A stretch of DNA of 64,000 nucleotides from Notamacropus eugenii. Its lineage: Eukaryota; Chordata; Mammalia; Diprotodontia; Macropodidae. The first letter of the stretch is position 1. Each line of letters begins with the position of its first letter. The notes beneath the pieces were generated by a model. That model was not told the DNA's origin. It searched no databases and saw only the letters and a list, made by a program, of their open reading frames with translations. Location of the stretch: NCBI RefSeq assembly GCF_028372415.1, contig NC_092877.1:248801010-248865009 (forward strand), given 5' to 3'. Position numbers and translations under genes: made by a program. Shown piece after piece: positions 10,177-21,639 of the stretch.

Positions 10177-13100
10177 TTTTATTATTATTTCATTTGTTTT
10201 CAGTGTTCCACAGTCACTTCCATAAATCTTAAATTTTTCCCCCTCCCTCTGGTCCTTGTTCCCTATCTCCCCACTTCCTCCTGAGATAACATAATTTTAT
10301 ATGGGTTCTGCACATGCATTCCTATTAAATACATTTTCACTTTAGTCATGTTACATAGAAGAATTAAATTGGATAGGAGAAATCATAAAACAAACCAAAA
10401 CACAATGCAAAAGAAAATGATCTGCTTCATTCTAAGATCAAATTCCATAGTTCTTTCTCTGGAGATGGAAGGCAGTTTGCCTTAAGAGACCACTGGAAAT
10501 TTTTTAAGTCCCTTCATTGCAAGGAAGTACTAAGTCAATCAGAAAATGCCTTGCACACTGTGGTTGTTGCTTTGTAAAAAGTTCTCCTGCTTCTGCTCCT
10601 TTCATGCAGCATCAGTTAATTAAAGTTTTTCCTGACCCTCTGAAGTCTTCCTGTTCATCATTTCTTATACCACAATAGTATTCCAATGCCTTCATACACC
10701 ACAATTTATTCAGCCATTCCCCAATTGATAGGCATCCCTTAATTTCCAGTTTTTGGCCACCACAAAGAGAGCTGCTATAAATATTTTTGCATCTGTGGGA
10801 AGCTTTCCCGTTCTTATGATCTCTTGGGGATATAGTCCTAGAAGCAGTATTGCTAGTTAAAAGAGTGTGCACATTTTTGTAGCCCTTTAGGCATCGTTCC
10901 AAATTGCTTTCCCAAGAGGGTGGATCAGCTCACAGCTCTACCAACAACGAATTAGTGTTCTAGCTCCCCCACATCTTCTCCAACATTTATCATTTTACTC
11001 TTTTGCCATGTTAGCCAATCTGATAGATGTAAAGGAATATCTGACAGATGTTTTGATTTAAATATCTCTAATCAATAGTGATTTAAAGTATTTTTATATG
11101 ACTATAGATATCTTTAATTTCTTCCTCTGAAAACTGCCTATTCAATCCATTGACCATTTATCCATTGGAGACTGACTTCTATACTTGTACATTTGACTCT
11201 GTTCTCTATATATCTTAGAAATGAGGCCATTATCACAAACACTAGTTGCAAAAATGTTGTCACAGTTTTTTTTTGCTTCCCTCCTAATGTTGGTTGCATT
11301 GGGTTTGGTTGTGCGAAATCTTTTCAATTTAATGTAATCAAAATTATCCATTTTGTATTTCATAATGTTTCATATGTCTTTTTTGGAAAAAATTCTTTCC
11401 TTCAACATAAAAGTGATAAATACAGAAGTCCTTGCCCCACTAATGTATTTATAGTTTTAGGCCTAGATCATGTGCCCATTTGAATTTTATTCTTGTGTAC
11501 GTTGTCAGGAATTGGTCTATGCCTAGTTTCCACCATACCGTTATCATGTTTTACCAGTAAACTTTATGAAACAGTGACTTCTTATCCCAGAAGCTTGGGA
11601 TAATCAAAAAGAAGACTGCTATATTCATTGACTACTGTGTCTTGAGTACCTAACCTATTTCAGTGGTTTACCTTTCTGCTTCCTAGCTACTACAAAGTGG
11701 TATTGATAATTGCTGCATTACAATACATTTTGAGATCTGGAAGAGCTAGGCCACCTTCCCTAGCCCTTTTTTTCATTAGTTTCCTTGATATTTTGGACAT
11801 TTTCTTCTTCCAGATGAATTGTGATATTATCTTTTTGAACTCAAGAAAATAATTATCTGATAGACTGATTGGTATAGCAATGAATATGAATTAATTTAAG
11901 TAGAATTGTCATTTTTATTATATTGCCTTGGGCCACCCACAAGCAGGTGATGTTTTTCCACTTACTCATACCTGACTTTATTTGTATGAAAAGGGTTTTG
12001 TAACTGTGTTCATACAGTCCCTGGGTTTGTTTTGGCAGACAGACTCCCAAAATATTTTACATTGTCTACCTTAGCACTAAATTGGATTTCTCTTTATATC
12101 TCTTGCTTTTGGGCTTTGTTAGTAATCTATAGAAATGTAGAAGATTTGTCTATTTTGCAACCTGCAACTTGCAAAGTTGTTTATCATTACAAGTAATTTT
12201 TTACTTGATTCTCTGTGATTCTCTAAGTATATCATTATATCATCTACAAAGAGGGATAACTTAGTTTCTTCTTTGCCTTTTCTAATATGTGCAATTTCTT
12301 TCTGTTCTCCTGTTGCTGCAGCTGACATTTCTGGTAACATATTAAATACTAAGTGGTGATAATGGGCATTCTTGTTTCACCTCTGATCTTGTTGGAAATG
12401 CATCTAGCTTATCCCCATTTCACATAATGCTTGCTGAAGATTTTAGATAGGCACACCTTATTATTTTATGAAAAGTTTCATTTATTCTTATGCTCTCCAG
12501 TGTTTTCAGTAGGAATGGGCATTGTATTTTTTGAAAAGGTTTTTCTTTATCTATTCAGAAAGTCATGTAGTTTCTGTTAGTTTTGTTGTTGATACGATTA
12601 ATAATGCTATCAGTTTTCCTAATAGTGAACCAATCCTGCATTCCTGGGGTAAATCCTATCTGATCATAATGTATTATTCTTGTGATAAGTTGCTGTATTC
12701 TTTTTGCTAATACCTTGTTTAGTATTTTTGAATCTATATTCATTAGAAAAATTGCTCTATAATTTTCTTTCTGTGTTTTGGCTCTTCCTGGTTTAGGTAT
12801 CAAAAGTACATTTGTATCCTAAGAAGAATTTGGGACCACTCCTTCTTCCCCAATTTTCCCAGATAGTCTATACAGTATTGCAATTAACTATTTTTTAATT
12901 ATTTGATCGAATTCATTTGTAAATCCATCTAGCTCTGGAGATTTTTTCTCATGGTGTCCAATAATGACTTGTTTAAATTGTTTTTTCTGAGATGGGGTTA
13001 TGGGCATTTTAATGCCTCTTCAGTTAATCTGAGCAATTTATATATTTTTTTTAAAATAATCATCCATTTCACTTAGATTGTCGAATTTGGGGGCATGCAG

Positions 13101-14150
13101 GTGGGCAAATTAATATCTAATTATTGTTTTAATTTCCTCCTCATTGGAGGTGAGTTCATCCTTTTCATTTTTGATATTGGTAATTTGGTTTTCTTCTTTC
13201 TGTTTTTTTAATCAAAATGACCAAAGGATTATCAATTATATTGACTTTTTCATAAAACCAACTCTTTGTTTTATTTATTAATTCAATAGTTTTCTTAATT
13301 TCAATTATATTTACCTATCCTTTGGTTTTCAGTATTGCCAATTTGATATTTGCTTAGGAATTTTCAATTTGTTCCTTTTTGAGCTTTCTCAACTGCATGC
13401 CCCAATTGATTGATCTCCTTTTTAAAATTTTATTCATGTAAGCTTTCAAAGATATAAAACTTCCCCTAACAAGTTTTGCAGAATCTCATAAGATTTATCA
13501 TTTCATCTCATTATTGTCATTATCTTGAATGAAGTTATTGATTGTGTCTATGATTTGTTGTTTAACTCACTCATTCTTCAGCATTAGATTATTTAGTTTC
13601 CAATTAATTTTGATCTATTTTTCCATAACCTTTCATTCTACATAATATTTTATTGCATTATGATGTGAGAAGGATGCATTGACAATCTCTGCCTTTCTGC
13701 ACTTGATTATGACGTTTTTATGCCCTTGTACATCGTCAATTTTTGTATATGTGCCATGTAGCACTGGGAGAAAGGTATATTCCTCTTCATCCTCAATTTT
13801 CTGCAGAGATCTATCATATCTGTTTTATCCTGGGTTTTATTCATTTCCTTAACTTCTTTCTTGTTCAATTTGAGGTTAGATTTATCAAGTTCAGAGAAGG
13901 GGAGGTTGAAGTCCCCCACCAGTATAGGTTTGCTATCTATTTCTTCCTATAACTCCCTTAACTTCTCCTCTAAAGTTGATGCTGTACCATGTGGAGCATA
14001 TATGTTTACTAATAATATTTCTTCATTGTCTATGGTGCCTTTTAGCAGAATATATTTTCCTTCCTATTCTCTTTTGATCACATCCATTTCTGCTTTTGCT
14101 TTGTCTGAGATTAGGATTGCTATCTGATCGCCGAAAAGGTGGAGTGATCA
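10177..14150 (-). mobile_element. L1 LINE, sense-orientation (3') part of a 5'-inverted insertion
   Basis: The minus strand carries an L1 from within the ORF2 endonuclease through the RT and C-terminal region to the 3' end, marked by T6 at about 10175-10180 on the plus strand. Recognisable ORF2 landmarks, 5' to 3' on the minus strand, are 'AILISDK' (about 14115), 'LLVNIYAPHG' (about 14020), 'GDFNLPFSELDKSN' (13919), '[17 protein letters not shown]' (about 12800), 'LSLFVDDIMIYLE' (about 12250), 'DNGLISKIYREQ' (about 11230) and 'EWLNKLW...EYYCGIRNDEQ' (about 10700). The frame is broken many times. ORF2 lacks roughly its first 90 residues here; the adjoining 14150-15942 segment is the inverted 5' half of the same insertion. 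Confidence 0.9.
10612..14135 (-). pseudogene. L1 ORF2 remnant (endonuclease, RT, C-terminal region)
   Basis: L1 ORF2p nicks target DNA with its APE-like endonuclease and reverse transcribes L1 RNA. This copy begins at about residue 90 of the endonuclease and keeps the MGDFN catalytic segment at 13919, the RT region IPKPGR...[19 protein letters not shown] (12803-12700) and the RT catalytic box at about 12255. The box reads FVDD instead of the usual F/YADD: an A-to-V change next to the two catalytic aspartates, which are kept. The thumb and C-terminal segments at 12050-11853, 11363-11142 and 10902-10612 are recognisable. Many stops and frameshifts show it is inactive. Confidence 0.85.
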
Positions 14151-15942
14151 GTATATGCTTTCTACCTTCTGTTATTGACCTTGAAAGACCCATAAAATGT
14201 TTCCTTAGAAAATCCCTCGAACAATAGGATCAGCAGAAGGGGTAAACAGCCTCTTAGCTTGTGAGGCTAGGAACATTGTTAAGCAGGGTCTATCTTGCTG
14301 TGACTGAAAGGGACCAGTGCAGCACTACAGCTGTCCCAGACAGCTCCACCTTAGCAAACTTGGAGGAGATCTTTAGACCCAGGTTGGGTGGAACCCTACA
14401 AGCACCAACGACAGGATCCCAGCCATACCTCAGCATGCCAGGGGAATCGGGGAGACACTATGACAGCAAGATCAACAACCACTGAGTTGCCTATGCCCTT
14501 GCTCAGCAGGAGAGGACCTCCTGTGGCCAGACCTCCCCTCCCCCACAATTAACAAGTTAGTTTCAGATTAAATTCAAGGAAACACAAAAAACACTTCACC
14601 TGGCCTCTGCTTTCTCTCACCAACCAGTTCAGCACCACATAAGCTGCAGCACTTCAGCTTGTAGATGAAAGAACTAGAGGCCACAATACCAATGCCTCAA
14701 GTACAAGTCACAAGAACTGCAGGACAGAATCCCTAGAAGTGGATATTTACTTTAAAAGTCCAGAAAAAGGTGATTATCATCATCATGAATAAGAAGCAAA
14801 ACAGGAAAGAAAAGATCACAGTACCTCTCTCTGGGGACAAGGACCAAAGATGCCAGCATTGAGACTGTACTCCCATGTGACACTTCAGAAGGGATTATGA
14901 ACTTATTGCAAGCACAAAGTGCACTTTTGGAAGAGCTGAAGAAGGATTTTAAGGGCCATCATAGAGACATAGAAGAAAAACTGGTCAATGATTTTTATCA
15001 TAAGAAAAATTATTCACTTAAGAGAACAGCTTCTTAAAAAGGAAAATTGCACAGATGGTAAAGGAAGCATAACACCTAACTGGGAAAACTGGACAAATGG
15101 TAAAAGAAGTACAATACCTAACTGTTTTTAATTCCTTAAATTAACTCTTTAAAAGGAAAAAAATGGATAGATGAAAAAGGAGAAGCAAAAGTTAACTTAG
15201 AAAAACAATTTGATAAAAACTAGAATTGGGCAAGTAGAAGTCAATGACTCTATGAGACATCAAGAATCTGTCAAGCAAAATTTAAAGAATGAAAAGACAG
15301 AAGAAAAGGTAAAATATCTAATTGGAACAACAACGGACCTGGAAAAATAGTTCCAGGAGAGAAAATGTAATAATTATTGGTCTGCCAGAAACCATGATGG
15401 AAAAAGGAACCTGGACAATATCTTCCAAAAAGTCATCAAGGAAAACTGCCCAGAATTCCTAGATCCAGAGGGCAAAATAGTCATTGAAATAATTCACCAT
15501 TCACCTTCCGAAAGGGATTCCAAACAAAAAACACCTAGGAATACCATTGCCAAATTCCAGAACTATTAAGTGAAGGAGAAAATACAGCCAGAAAGAAATT
15601 ATTCAAATAATGAGGAGCTACAGTCATGATCATACAGGACATCGCAGCTTTTACGTTAAAAGATTGAAGGAATTGGAATATATATATTCTGTAGGGTAAG
15701 GGAACTGGGACTACAATCAAGGATCGACTTCCCAGCAAAGATGAGCATAATATTTCAGGCAAGAAGATAAACAGTCAATGAAATAAGGGATTTCCAGACC
15801 TTCCTGATGAAAAGACCAGACTTCAATAGAAAATTTGTTATTCAAATGCATATCTCAAGGGAGGCATGAAAAGGTAAACAGGGAAAAACAAAGCAAAACA
15901 AAACAAAAAACTTCTTACCCAATATGGGCAAACTGTTTGGAT
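14151..15942 (+). mobile_element. L1 LINE, inverted 5' part (5'UTR and ORF1)
   Basis: The plus strand carries L1 5'UTR sequence (about 14160-14785), then a broken ORF1 starting MNKKQNRKEK at about 14787 and ending near 15870, then about 70 bp of post-ORF1 sequence ending 'gggcaaactgttt'. ORF1 landmarks are 'SERDSKQKTPRN' (about 15510) and, after frameshifts, 'LLSEGENTARKKLF', 'DFPAKMS' and 'FQTFLMKRPDFNRKF' (about 15800-15835). It directly abuts the opposite-strand ORF2 part at 14150. It ends at a tcatctt that matches the left edge of the whole insertion, so both halves are best read as one L1 with a 5' inversion. Confidence 0.85.
14787..15870 (+). pseudogene. L1 ORF1 remnant
   Basis: The start MNKKQNRKEKI follows an L1 5'UTR. 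The middle shows Lys/Glu-rich, coiled-coil-like sequence, and the end shows the conserved RNA-binding C-terminus in several frames (DPEGKIVIEIIHHSPSERD; FPAKMSIIFQ; TFLMKRPDFNRKF). Stops interrupt it throughout. Confidence 0.75.
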
Positions 15943-16145
15943 TCATCTTCTAGGCTGCTGAAAACAAGTGTTTGCCATATGACGAGCAAATTATCTTGAT
16001 AACACTCTTAGTTTTTGACCTACTTCATTTTGCACTCCAAGGCCAAACTTGCTGGTTGCTCCAATTATCTTTTGATTTCCTAGTTTATCATTCTTACACA
16101 TTATGCCTTTAAGTGCCCAGTACTAAATGCTGATGAAAAGGGAAT
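15943..16145 (-). mobile_element. RTE/BovB-clade LINE, 5' continuation (endonuclease region)
   Basis: This segment matches the region that should follow the left RTE part at 10176: 'gctgctgaaaacaagtgtttgccatatgac', then 'tactccaaggccaaacttgct'-like sequence at 16035 and 'tgatgaaaaggg' at 16131. It begins with the duplicated heptamer tcatctt. It is the decayed APE-endonuclease coding part on the minus strand. Confidence 0.65.
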
Positions 16146-16149
16146 GGAG

Positions 16150-16345
16150 GAGGAAGGGAAATATATTTATTTATATGACAATTACTGTGTGTAAGTAAGA
16201 CACTGCACTTAGTGCTTTCCAAAAATTATCTTAGTTGATTCCCATAACAACCTTATGAGGCAGATGCTGTTATTATTCCCATTTTGCAGTTGGAGAAAAA
16301 TAGAGTAGGTATAACTTCACCAATTTTCCCAAAGCCTAACAGCTA
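16150..16345 (-). mobile_element. MIR-type SINE, antisense
   Basis: The antisense MIR pattern is nearly complete: 'cactgcacttagtgctttcc', 'cccataacaaccttatgaggcag', 'ttattattcccattttgcag' and a decayed 'cccaaagcctaacagct'. Confidence 0.75.
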
Positions 16346-16469
16346 CAGCTTTGACAGCAGATATTCTCTCCTCCAAAGGAGAACACAGTCTAATGGGGGG
16401 AGAAAACAAGCAAAAATTACAACAACAACAACAAACTATTCACAGGATAAATTGGAAACAAAGGGAAAA

Positions 16470-16481
16470 CACCCACACACC

Positions 16482-16514
<33 letters not shown>

Positions 16515-16526
16515 GTACATACACAC
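16470..16526. repeat. (CA)n microsatellite
   Basis: About 25 CA units with a few interruptions. Frames on it encoding His-Thr repeats are artefacts. Confidence 0.95.
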
Positions 16527-17164
16527 CCTAAAACTAGGATAAATTGCATATTTAAACCCCAATTCCTGCCTAAATAATGTCAAATTTACCAAGTAATGAA
16601 TTTCACATTCCGAAGAAACTAAATTCCTCTTTAATCTTTACTCCTATTTATCCTCTTAATTTTTAAGAATTTGATCCGTGTCCTAATTTTGAAATCTGTC
16701 AACTTCTTCAGTTGTTGAAGACTCTTCTTTCCTTTATGTTCAAACAATGCCAACACTGATAGGAAGGAACCACAGCAAGAACAATGGTAATTGCAGAAAG
16801 AACATTAACAACAACATTTGCATCAGCAGTAATCACTACTAGAAATCATAACAAATGGAATAACGATGTGAAATATGGTTCCTTTTTGTTATCTAGCTTT
16901 GCTTATTTTTTTTTCCTTTTTTTATGAAAAGAGAAAGCTCAGTGTTTAAGGAACCAGGTGAAAAGTTTAGCGGTAATGGAAGGAGGAGGGAAAAATGTGG
17001 AGAAATAATTGTGGTGTAAGAAAATTAGATAAACAAAGATGTAAGCAAAACCTTCCATGAGAATTTAAAGGAAGAATATTTCTTTTATCTGTGGTCAATT
17101 AGCTTGGCTTGATCAAAGATTTGGCATCTTCCTTAAGATATTCTGCCTAATACTTTGAAATGTT
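16527..17164. other. Unassigned sequence
   Basis: I recognise no gene, repeat or RNA here. Confidence 0.4.
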
Positions 17165-17400
17165 CACAACTAACTTGGAATCACAGGATCCATTAGTATC
17201 TGTTTTGTCTTCGGTAAGTCACCTTTCCTCTCAGAATTTCTGTTTTCTCATCTGTAAAATAGTGATAAGTAACCTTGCTCTCCCCACATTACAGGGAATC
17301 TGTGAGACTTAAATAAAAGAAAACATTTAATGATATTTGAATGCTTTAATTTGCTGTAAAACTCTGTAATAATAATTATTTTTATAATCACTTAACTTGT
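17165..17400 (+). mobile_element. MIR-type SINE
   Basis: The sense MIR motif 'gtaagtcacctttcctctcagaatttctgttttctcatctgtaaaatagtgataag' is followed by 'acagggaatctgtgagacttaaat', in standard MIR order. Confidence 0.7.
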
Positions 17401-17459
17401 CTTGTCAGTATTATTTTTTTATTTGTAATACAATTATTATTGCACCATCCTCAAGTCTT

Positions 17460-17600
17460 GTAAGGATCAAGTAAGATAATGGGAGAAGTGAATGCAATAA
17501 GTATAAATTAAGCACCTATCATGTCCCAAGAACCATGCTAAGCACTTTATGAACATTATATAATTTGTTTCTCACAACAGTCCTATGGTGAGCCCTGTAT
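17460..17600 (-). mobile_element. MIR-type SINE, antisense fragment
   Basis: The antisense MIR 3' half reads 'attaagcacctatcatgtccc', 'gctaagcactttatgaac' and 'tcacaacagtcctatggtga'. Confidence 0.7.
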
Positions 17601-17879
17601 CTCCACATGTATCATGGGCTTGTAATATGACTCAAGGGAGATTGAATGGACATTTCTAAAGTCTTCTTTCCTAACCTCCCTCCAAAGAAGAATTTGATTC
17701 TTGTCAGATGAGGAAGGAAACGTTTGGGGCTGGAGACCACTCCACTTTCTTCAGAGACAGGATGCAACTAGGCTACAATTATTTCTATTTTATACCTTAG
17801 ATATTGTTGCTTCAGGGTATATGATCAAGTTCAATCTAACTCCAAATAAAAACCAGGAAAAGTATACAAAAGAGGATAT

Positions 17880-18128
17880 AATTTGTTCTATCAATTCAAT
17901 GATGTCCAACTCTACATGATTCCATTTTGTATTTTCTTGACAGGGATAATGGAGTGCTCTTTCCTTCTCCAGCTCATTTTATAGGTGAGGAAATTGAGGC
18001 AAGCATCGTGAAGTGACTTGCCCAGGATCACACATCTAGTAAGTATGTGAGGTCACATTTGAACTCAGATAGTCTGACTCCAGGCCCAGAGCTCTATCCA
18101 TTGTGTCACCTGAATGCCTCAGAAGGTC
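17880..18128 (-). mobile_element. Marsupial tRNA-type SINE, antisense (copy 1)
   Basis: The antisense composite SINE reads 'gatgtccaactctacatgattccattttg', 'ggagtgctctttccttctccagctcattttatag', 'gaagtgacttgcccaggatcacacatctagtaagtatg' and 'ctctatccattgtgtcacctg'. The last part is the inverted pol III head. The same arrangement occurs at 18905-19145 (opposite strand) and 52195-52440. Confidence 0.8.
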
Positions 18129-18489
18129 ATATACCATAAAGTATAGAATTAAAGATTTCTTCTATTGGGAGTGGGGTAATTCAGTTCAGCCAAGAGAAGC
18201 CTAGATCTCACCCAAGGTTAAAGTCCCGAAAATCTCTAGTTTAGCAAGCTAGAAATAGGAACATGATGGAGACGGCCTCGTCCTCTAATATATTCCCAGA
18301 TATTTTCCTTCAACAACCTGAGCTTAGCCTTTCCCATCATTCCTATTGAACGAGGATGGTAGAAGTGACCAAAGTGATTTGAAGAGATTTGAGGTAACTT
18401 GAAGCTTGGAGTGTTCAGAAGATATCAATTCCACTTTACCTCTCCCTGAGGGCAAGACATTCATGTTCAAAAATTAGTTTCAGGCTAAT
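18129..18489. other. Unassigned sequence
   Basis: Moderately purine-rich. I recognise no gene or repeat. Confidence 0.35.
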
Positions 18490-18860
18490 GAGTTTTCCTA
18501 TTGAGGTTACATATCTGTTTTACAATTGAGGAAACTGGGGCAGACTGAGGTAAAATAGGTAATATTATTATATCCATTTTGTAGTTGAGGAAACTGAAGC
18601 AAATTGAGCATATGTGATTTACCCAATATCACAAAGCTAGTGAGTGTCCAAGATAAATTTGAACTCAGGACTTTCTAACTCTACACTCGGCAATCAATCT
18701 GTTGCACCATTTAAAAGTGTTATTTAAGAAAGCAGTTATTATTGCATCTTATATTTAATAATTGTTTATTGCCACTCATATTTATGAAATATTTAATTTT
18801 TACTAAGTGCTTTACAGGCATAGATTTATGTGAGTCTCATAACAGTTTTCTATGAGCCTA
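18490..18860 (-). mobile_element. MIR-type SINE fragments, antisense
   Basis: One piece (about 18500-18715) has 'ccattttgtagttgaggaaactgaagc' and 'tcacaaagctagtgagtg'. A second (about 18760-18860) has 'actaagtgctttacaggcatag' and 'cataacagttttctatgag'. Order and strand fit one or two diverged antisense MIRs. Confidence 0.6.
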
Positions 18861-18904
18861 CACATCCTCACAAATATGAGACATTTCCTTTTTTTCTTTG
18901 TCCT

Positions 18905-19145
18905 TTCCTTTGTCTTTGCCATGAGTCTAGAGTAGAATCAGGTAGACCAGAGTTCAGCTCCAGTCTCAGGCATTTGCTACCTAAGTGACACTAGGCAAGT
19001 CATTTAACGTTGTTTGCTTCAGTTCCTCTTCTATAAAATGAGCAAGAGAAAGAAATGGCAAACCTTTGTATTATCTTTCCCAGGAAAATCCCAAATAGGA
19101 TCATGAAGAGTAAGGCACAACTAAGACAACTGAACAACAGTATAG
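18905..19145 (+). mobile_element. Marsupial tRNA-type SINE (copy 2)
   Basis: Sense copy of the SINE at 17880-18128: 'agaatcaggtagaccagagttcag', 'gtgacactaggcaagtcatttaac', then 'aaatggcaaacctttgtattatcttt', 'ggaaaatcccaaataggatcatgaagagt' and a terminal 'caactgaacaac'. It forms an inverted pair with copy 1, about 0.8 kb apart. Confidence 0.8.
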
Positions 19146-19179
19146 ATCAAGAAGTGTTTATGTATTGTGTTTTACTCTT

Positions 19180-19570
19180 TTTTTCTTGTTTTTTTGAGAC
19201 TGTCTATGGTGCTTCAAATATAGGAAAACTTTTGTCTTCTTGTCATTTTTTTGAAATTATTGGAATACTAAATATCAGGTGGATTTAAAGGGATTGGCTG
19301 AAACTTCCTTAATTTCCTGTGTAATTCCAAAATAAGTTATTGTAAATAATAACACAGATCATTGCTTTATCAATATACGTCTTTGAACAAAGTATCCTAC
19401 AATGGCTTTGGCAATAAGCCCTCACTTAGGTTTTCTCTTGGTTTAGTCTGAAACACCTGGGGTCACTCATAATTTTATTTATCATTGCTTATATCCCTCC
19501 TGCTCCAACTATTTTAAGAAAAAGTCAAAAAAATATATTCCCCAGGAAAATCTCACTCAACTTGTTTTTG
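19180..19570 (+). repeat. Diverged direct duplication, unit A
   Basis: This unit shares ordered blocks with 20770-21225. Examples are 'gaatactaaatatcagg' (about 19263), 'tgtgtaattccaaaataa' (about 19317), 'aaagtatcctacaatggctttgg' (about 19388) and 'aaatatattccccagg' (about 19531). It matches no family I know. The strand is arbitrary. Confidence 0.6.
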
Positions 19571-19576
19571 CTTTAA

Positions 19577-19600
19577 AGAAGAGAGAAAGAGAGAGAGGGA

Positions 19601-19685
<85 letters not shown>
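19577..19685. repeat. (GA)n microsatellite
   Basis: About 50 GA units with a few GGGA and AAAGA interruptions. Confidence 0.95.
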
Positions 19686-20114
19686 TACTATAGGGGCAGA
19701 CAAAATGCTTAGATGAATGAGGTAGCCAAGACCATTTGTATTGCCTGAATTACTAGAAGGGAAACATATTTAAGTGCTAATGACTCAATTGGAGCTGAGC
19801 TATTTCTGGTGATTTCTAATTTATCTCTACTCCAAATATATTTTTTACACTTGTCTCTACTACGAATGTATTTATTTTGTTCTCTTAAATTTTAGTTGTT
19901 ATTGATCCATTACACAAATTTTCTTTCTTGATTTTGCTTAGGAAGTTATCAGGAAAGTAACCAATTACACTGCCTTCTTCATGATTCTGTAATCTCACAC
20001 TTTGTTAATTTGTTTATATGTGATTATAGCATAAGCAAATCAATAGTAAACACATTTTTTTTCAAAAAACAACTTTTTTTTTTTTTGCCGGGATAAAGAG
20101 GAATATTTTTTCCC

Positions 20115-20330
20115 TTCTTTTCTTTACAAGATAATGTATTAAAGAGATAGATCATAAAGGTACCTTGGAATCCTTCTAGGTCACGCTGTGCATTTTGCAT
20201 ATAAGGAAACTGAGGTCAAGAGAGGAGGATTTTCTTGCTCAAATTCTCCAATAAAGGTTAGTCCAAGATGAGACTTGAATAAAGATGTTTTGAATCCAGG
20301 GTCAATATGTTTTTATAGAAATGTATTAAA
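20115..20330 (-). mobile_element. MIR-like SINE, antisense (weak)
   Basis: The motif 'cattttgcatataaggaaactgaggtcaagagagg' followed by a decayed 'ttgctcaaattc' fits an antisense MIR core. The flanks are too diverged to delimit. Confidence 0.45.
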
Positions 20331-20389
20331 TACTTCCTAGGCATTCCTTAAAAAATGATCTGGAATTTTTAAACTAGCATTTCATTACA

Positions 20390-20530
20390 TGACATAGTAG
20401 GGAAAATAACTGATGTGGAAATTAGGAGAGAGATTATAATCCTCGCTCCATCACTTAGTGACCTTAAGCAAGACAAGTCACTTCACTTCTCTGGATATTA
20501 ATTTACTTATCTGTAAAATGAAAAAAAAAT
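20390..20530 (+). mobile_element. MIR-type SINE fragment
   Basis: The sense MIR reads 'catcacttagtgaccttaagcaag', 'gtcacttcacttctctgg' and 'cttatctgtaaaatgaa'. Confidence 0.65.
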
Positions 20531-20769
20531 GGATTTTTCTGAAGTGTATTTCAACTCAACAGTGCTAGTCACTTTATTCATGACATTTTTAAATGTCATC
20601 CTTTTCCGAGTCATTATTTTTCCATTTTTGAACATGTTTAAAAAAATAGCACTCAGAATGCACACATGTTAAAAGACCTAAATGCATATTTGAATTATCA
20701 TATTCCACAGAAATGATAATTAGATTTTGAGATTGATATATACGTAGGGAGTCAATTTTTTGTTCATGT

Positions 20770-21225
20770 GCTTGTTTTTGGTGAGATTGAAGTTAATGTT
20801 GATGTTCTCTGGTTCTAAAGGGAAAATTTCCTCTTCTTTTCAAGGTTGTTTTGAGATTATTTGAATACTGAGGATCAGATGTATTCAAGAAAGATTATTT
20901 CACTATATATTTGTTGGTTTTCTGTGTAATGCCAAAATAAATTGCTTTAAAGAACACTACCAATCATTGTTGTACCAGTTTGTTTCTTGGTTCAAAGTAT
21001 TCTGCACAAGCTTTGGTGGTAAAATCCTATTTAGATCTTTCTTTTATTTGATCTGGAAAAAAAAAAAAACAACTCAGTGTCTTCGTATAGTTTTTTGTTT
21101 GTTTGTTTGTTTCTATTGTTTAATATACCTTCGTATCCCTCTGTTTTGAGAAGCAAGTTAAGAAGAAATATATTCTCCAATAATTTCACACTATTTTCTG
21201 CTTCAAAAAATGACTTACCTAAGAT
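20770..21225 (+). repeat. Diverged direct duplication, unit B
   Basis: This second copy of unit 19180-19570 is offset by about 1,605 bp, widening to about 1,635 bp at its far end through small indels. Matching blocks are 'gaatactgaggatcag' (about 20865), 'tgtgtaatgccaaaataa' (about 20922), 'aaagtattctgcacaagctttgg' (about 20993) and 'aaatatattctcca' (about 21166). It contains an A13 run and (TTTG)n that unit A lacks. Confidence 0.6.
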
Positions 21226-21639
21226 ATTTCTTTGTGTGTATGTGTATGTGTGCACGCATATACATATGTTTTAAATGATTGGAAAAATGTTTAAATCAAA
21301 GTCATGTCATTGGCTAGGATGAGAGAAGGAAGAATCATTCAGTGCTGATGCCTTACATTTTTCTAATCTCGTCTCCATTTCCTTCCTATCCACTTTTTCT
21401 TTGCAAGGATTCCCCTAGTTAAAAGTACAAGATCCAGAAACTTGAGATGTGAAAGGGAAAAGGTAATCATAAGTAAAAAGGGCACCTTTGAAGCACTTAG
21501 AAAATATTTTTCTTATCATACACTCATTCCCCCTTTCCCTATCATTCTCCAAAATTTAAAACTTCAAAACTTGCAAAACCCAGTGTAAATAGAAATTAAG
21601 TATCTGTGAATAATCATGGAAAAACACACAAAAAAAGAG

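Noticed and set aside
14261-14485. 74-codon plus-strand frame in a G+C-richer segment, plus a short resemblance to 5S RNA wording ('ttaagcagggtc').
   Set aside because: The segment is L1 5'UTR. The 5S resemblance is a few bases with no internal promoter boxes.
17880-19145. Opposed SINE copies as a designed hairpin or RNA-editing structure.
   Set aside because: Inverted SINE pairs are common by chance, and there is no evidence that this region is transcribed.
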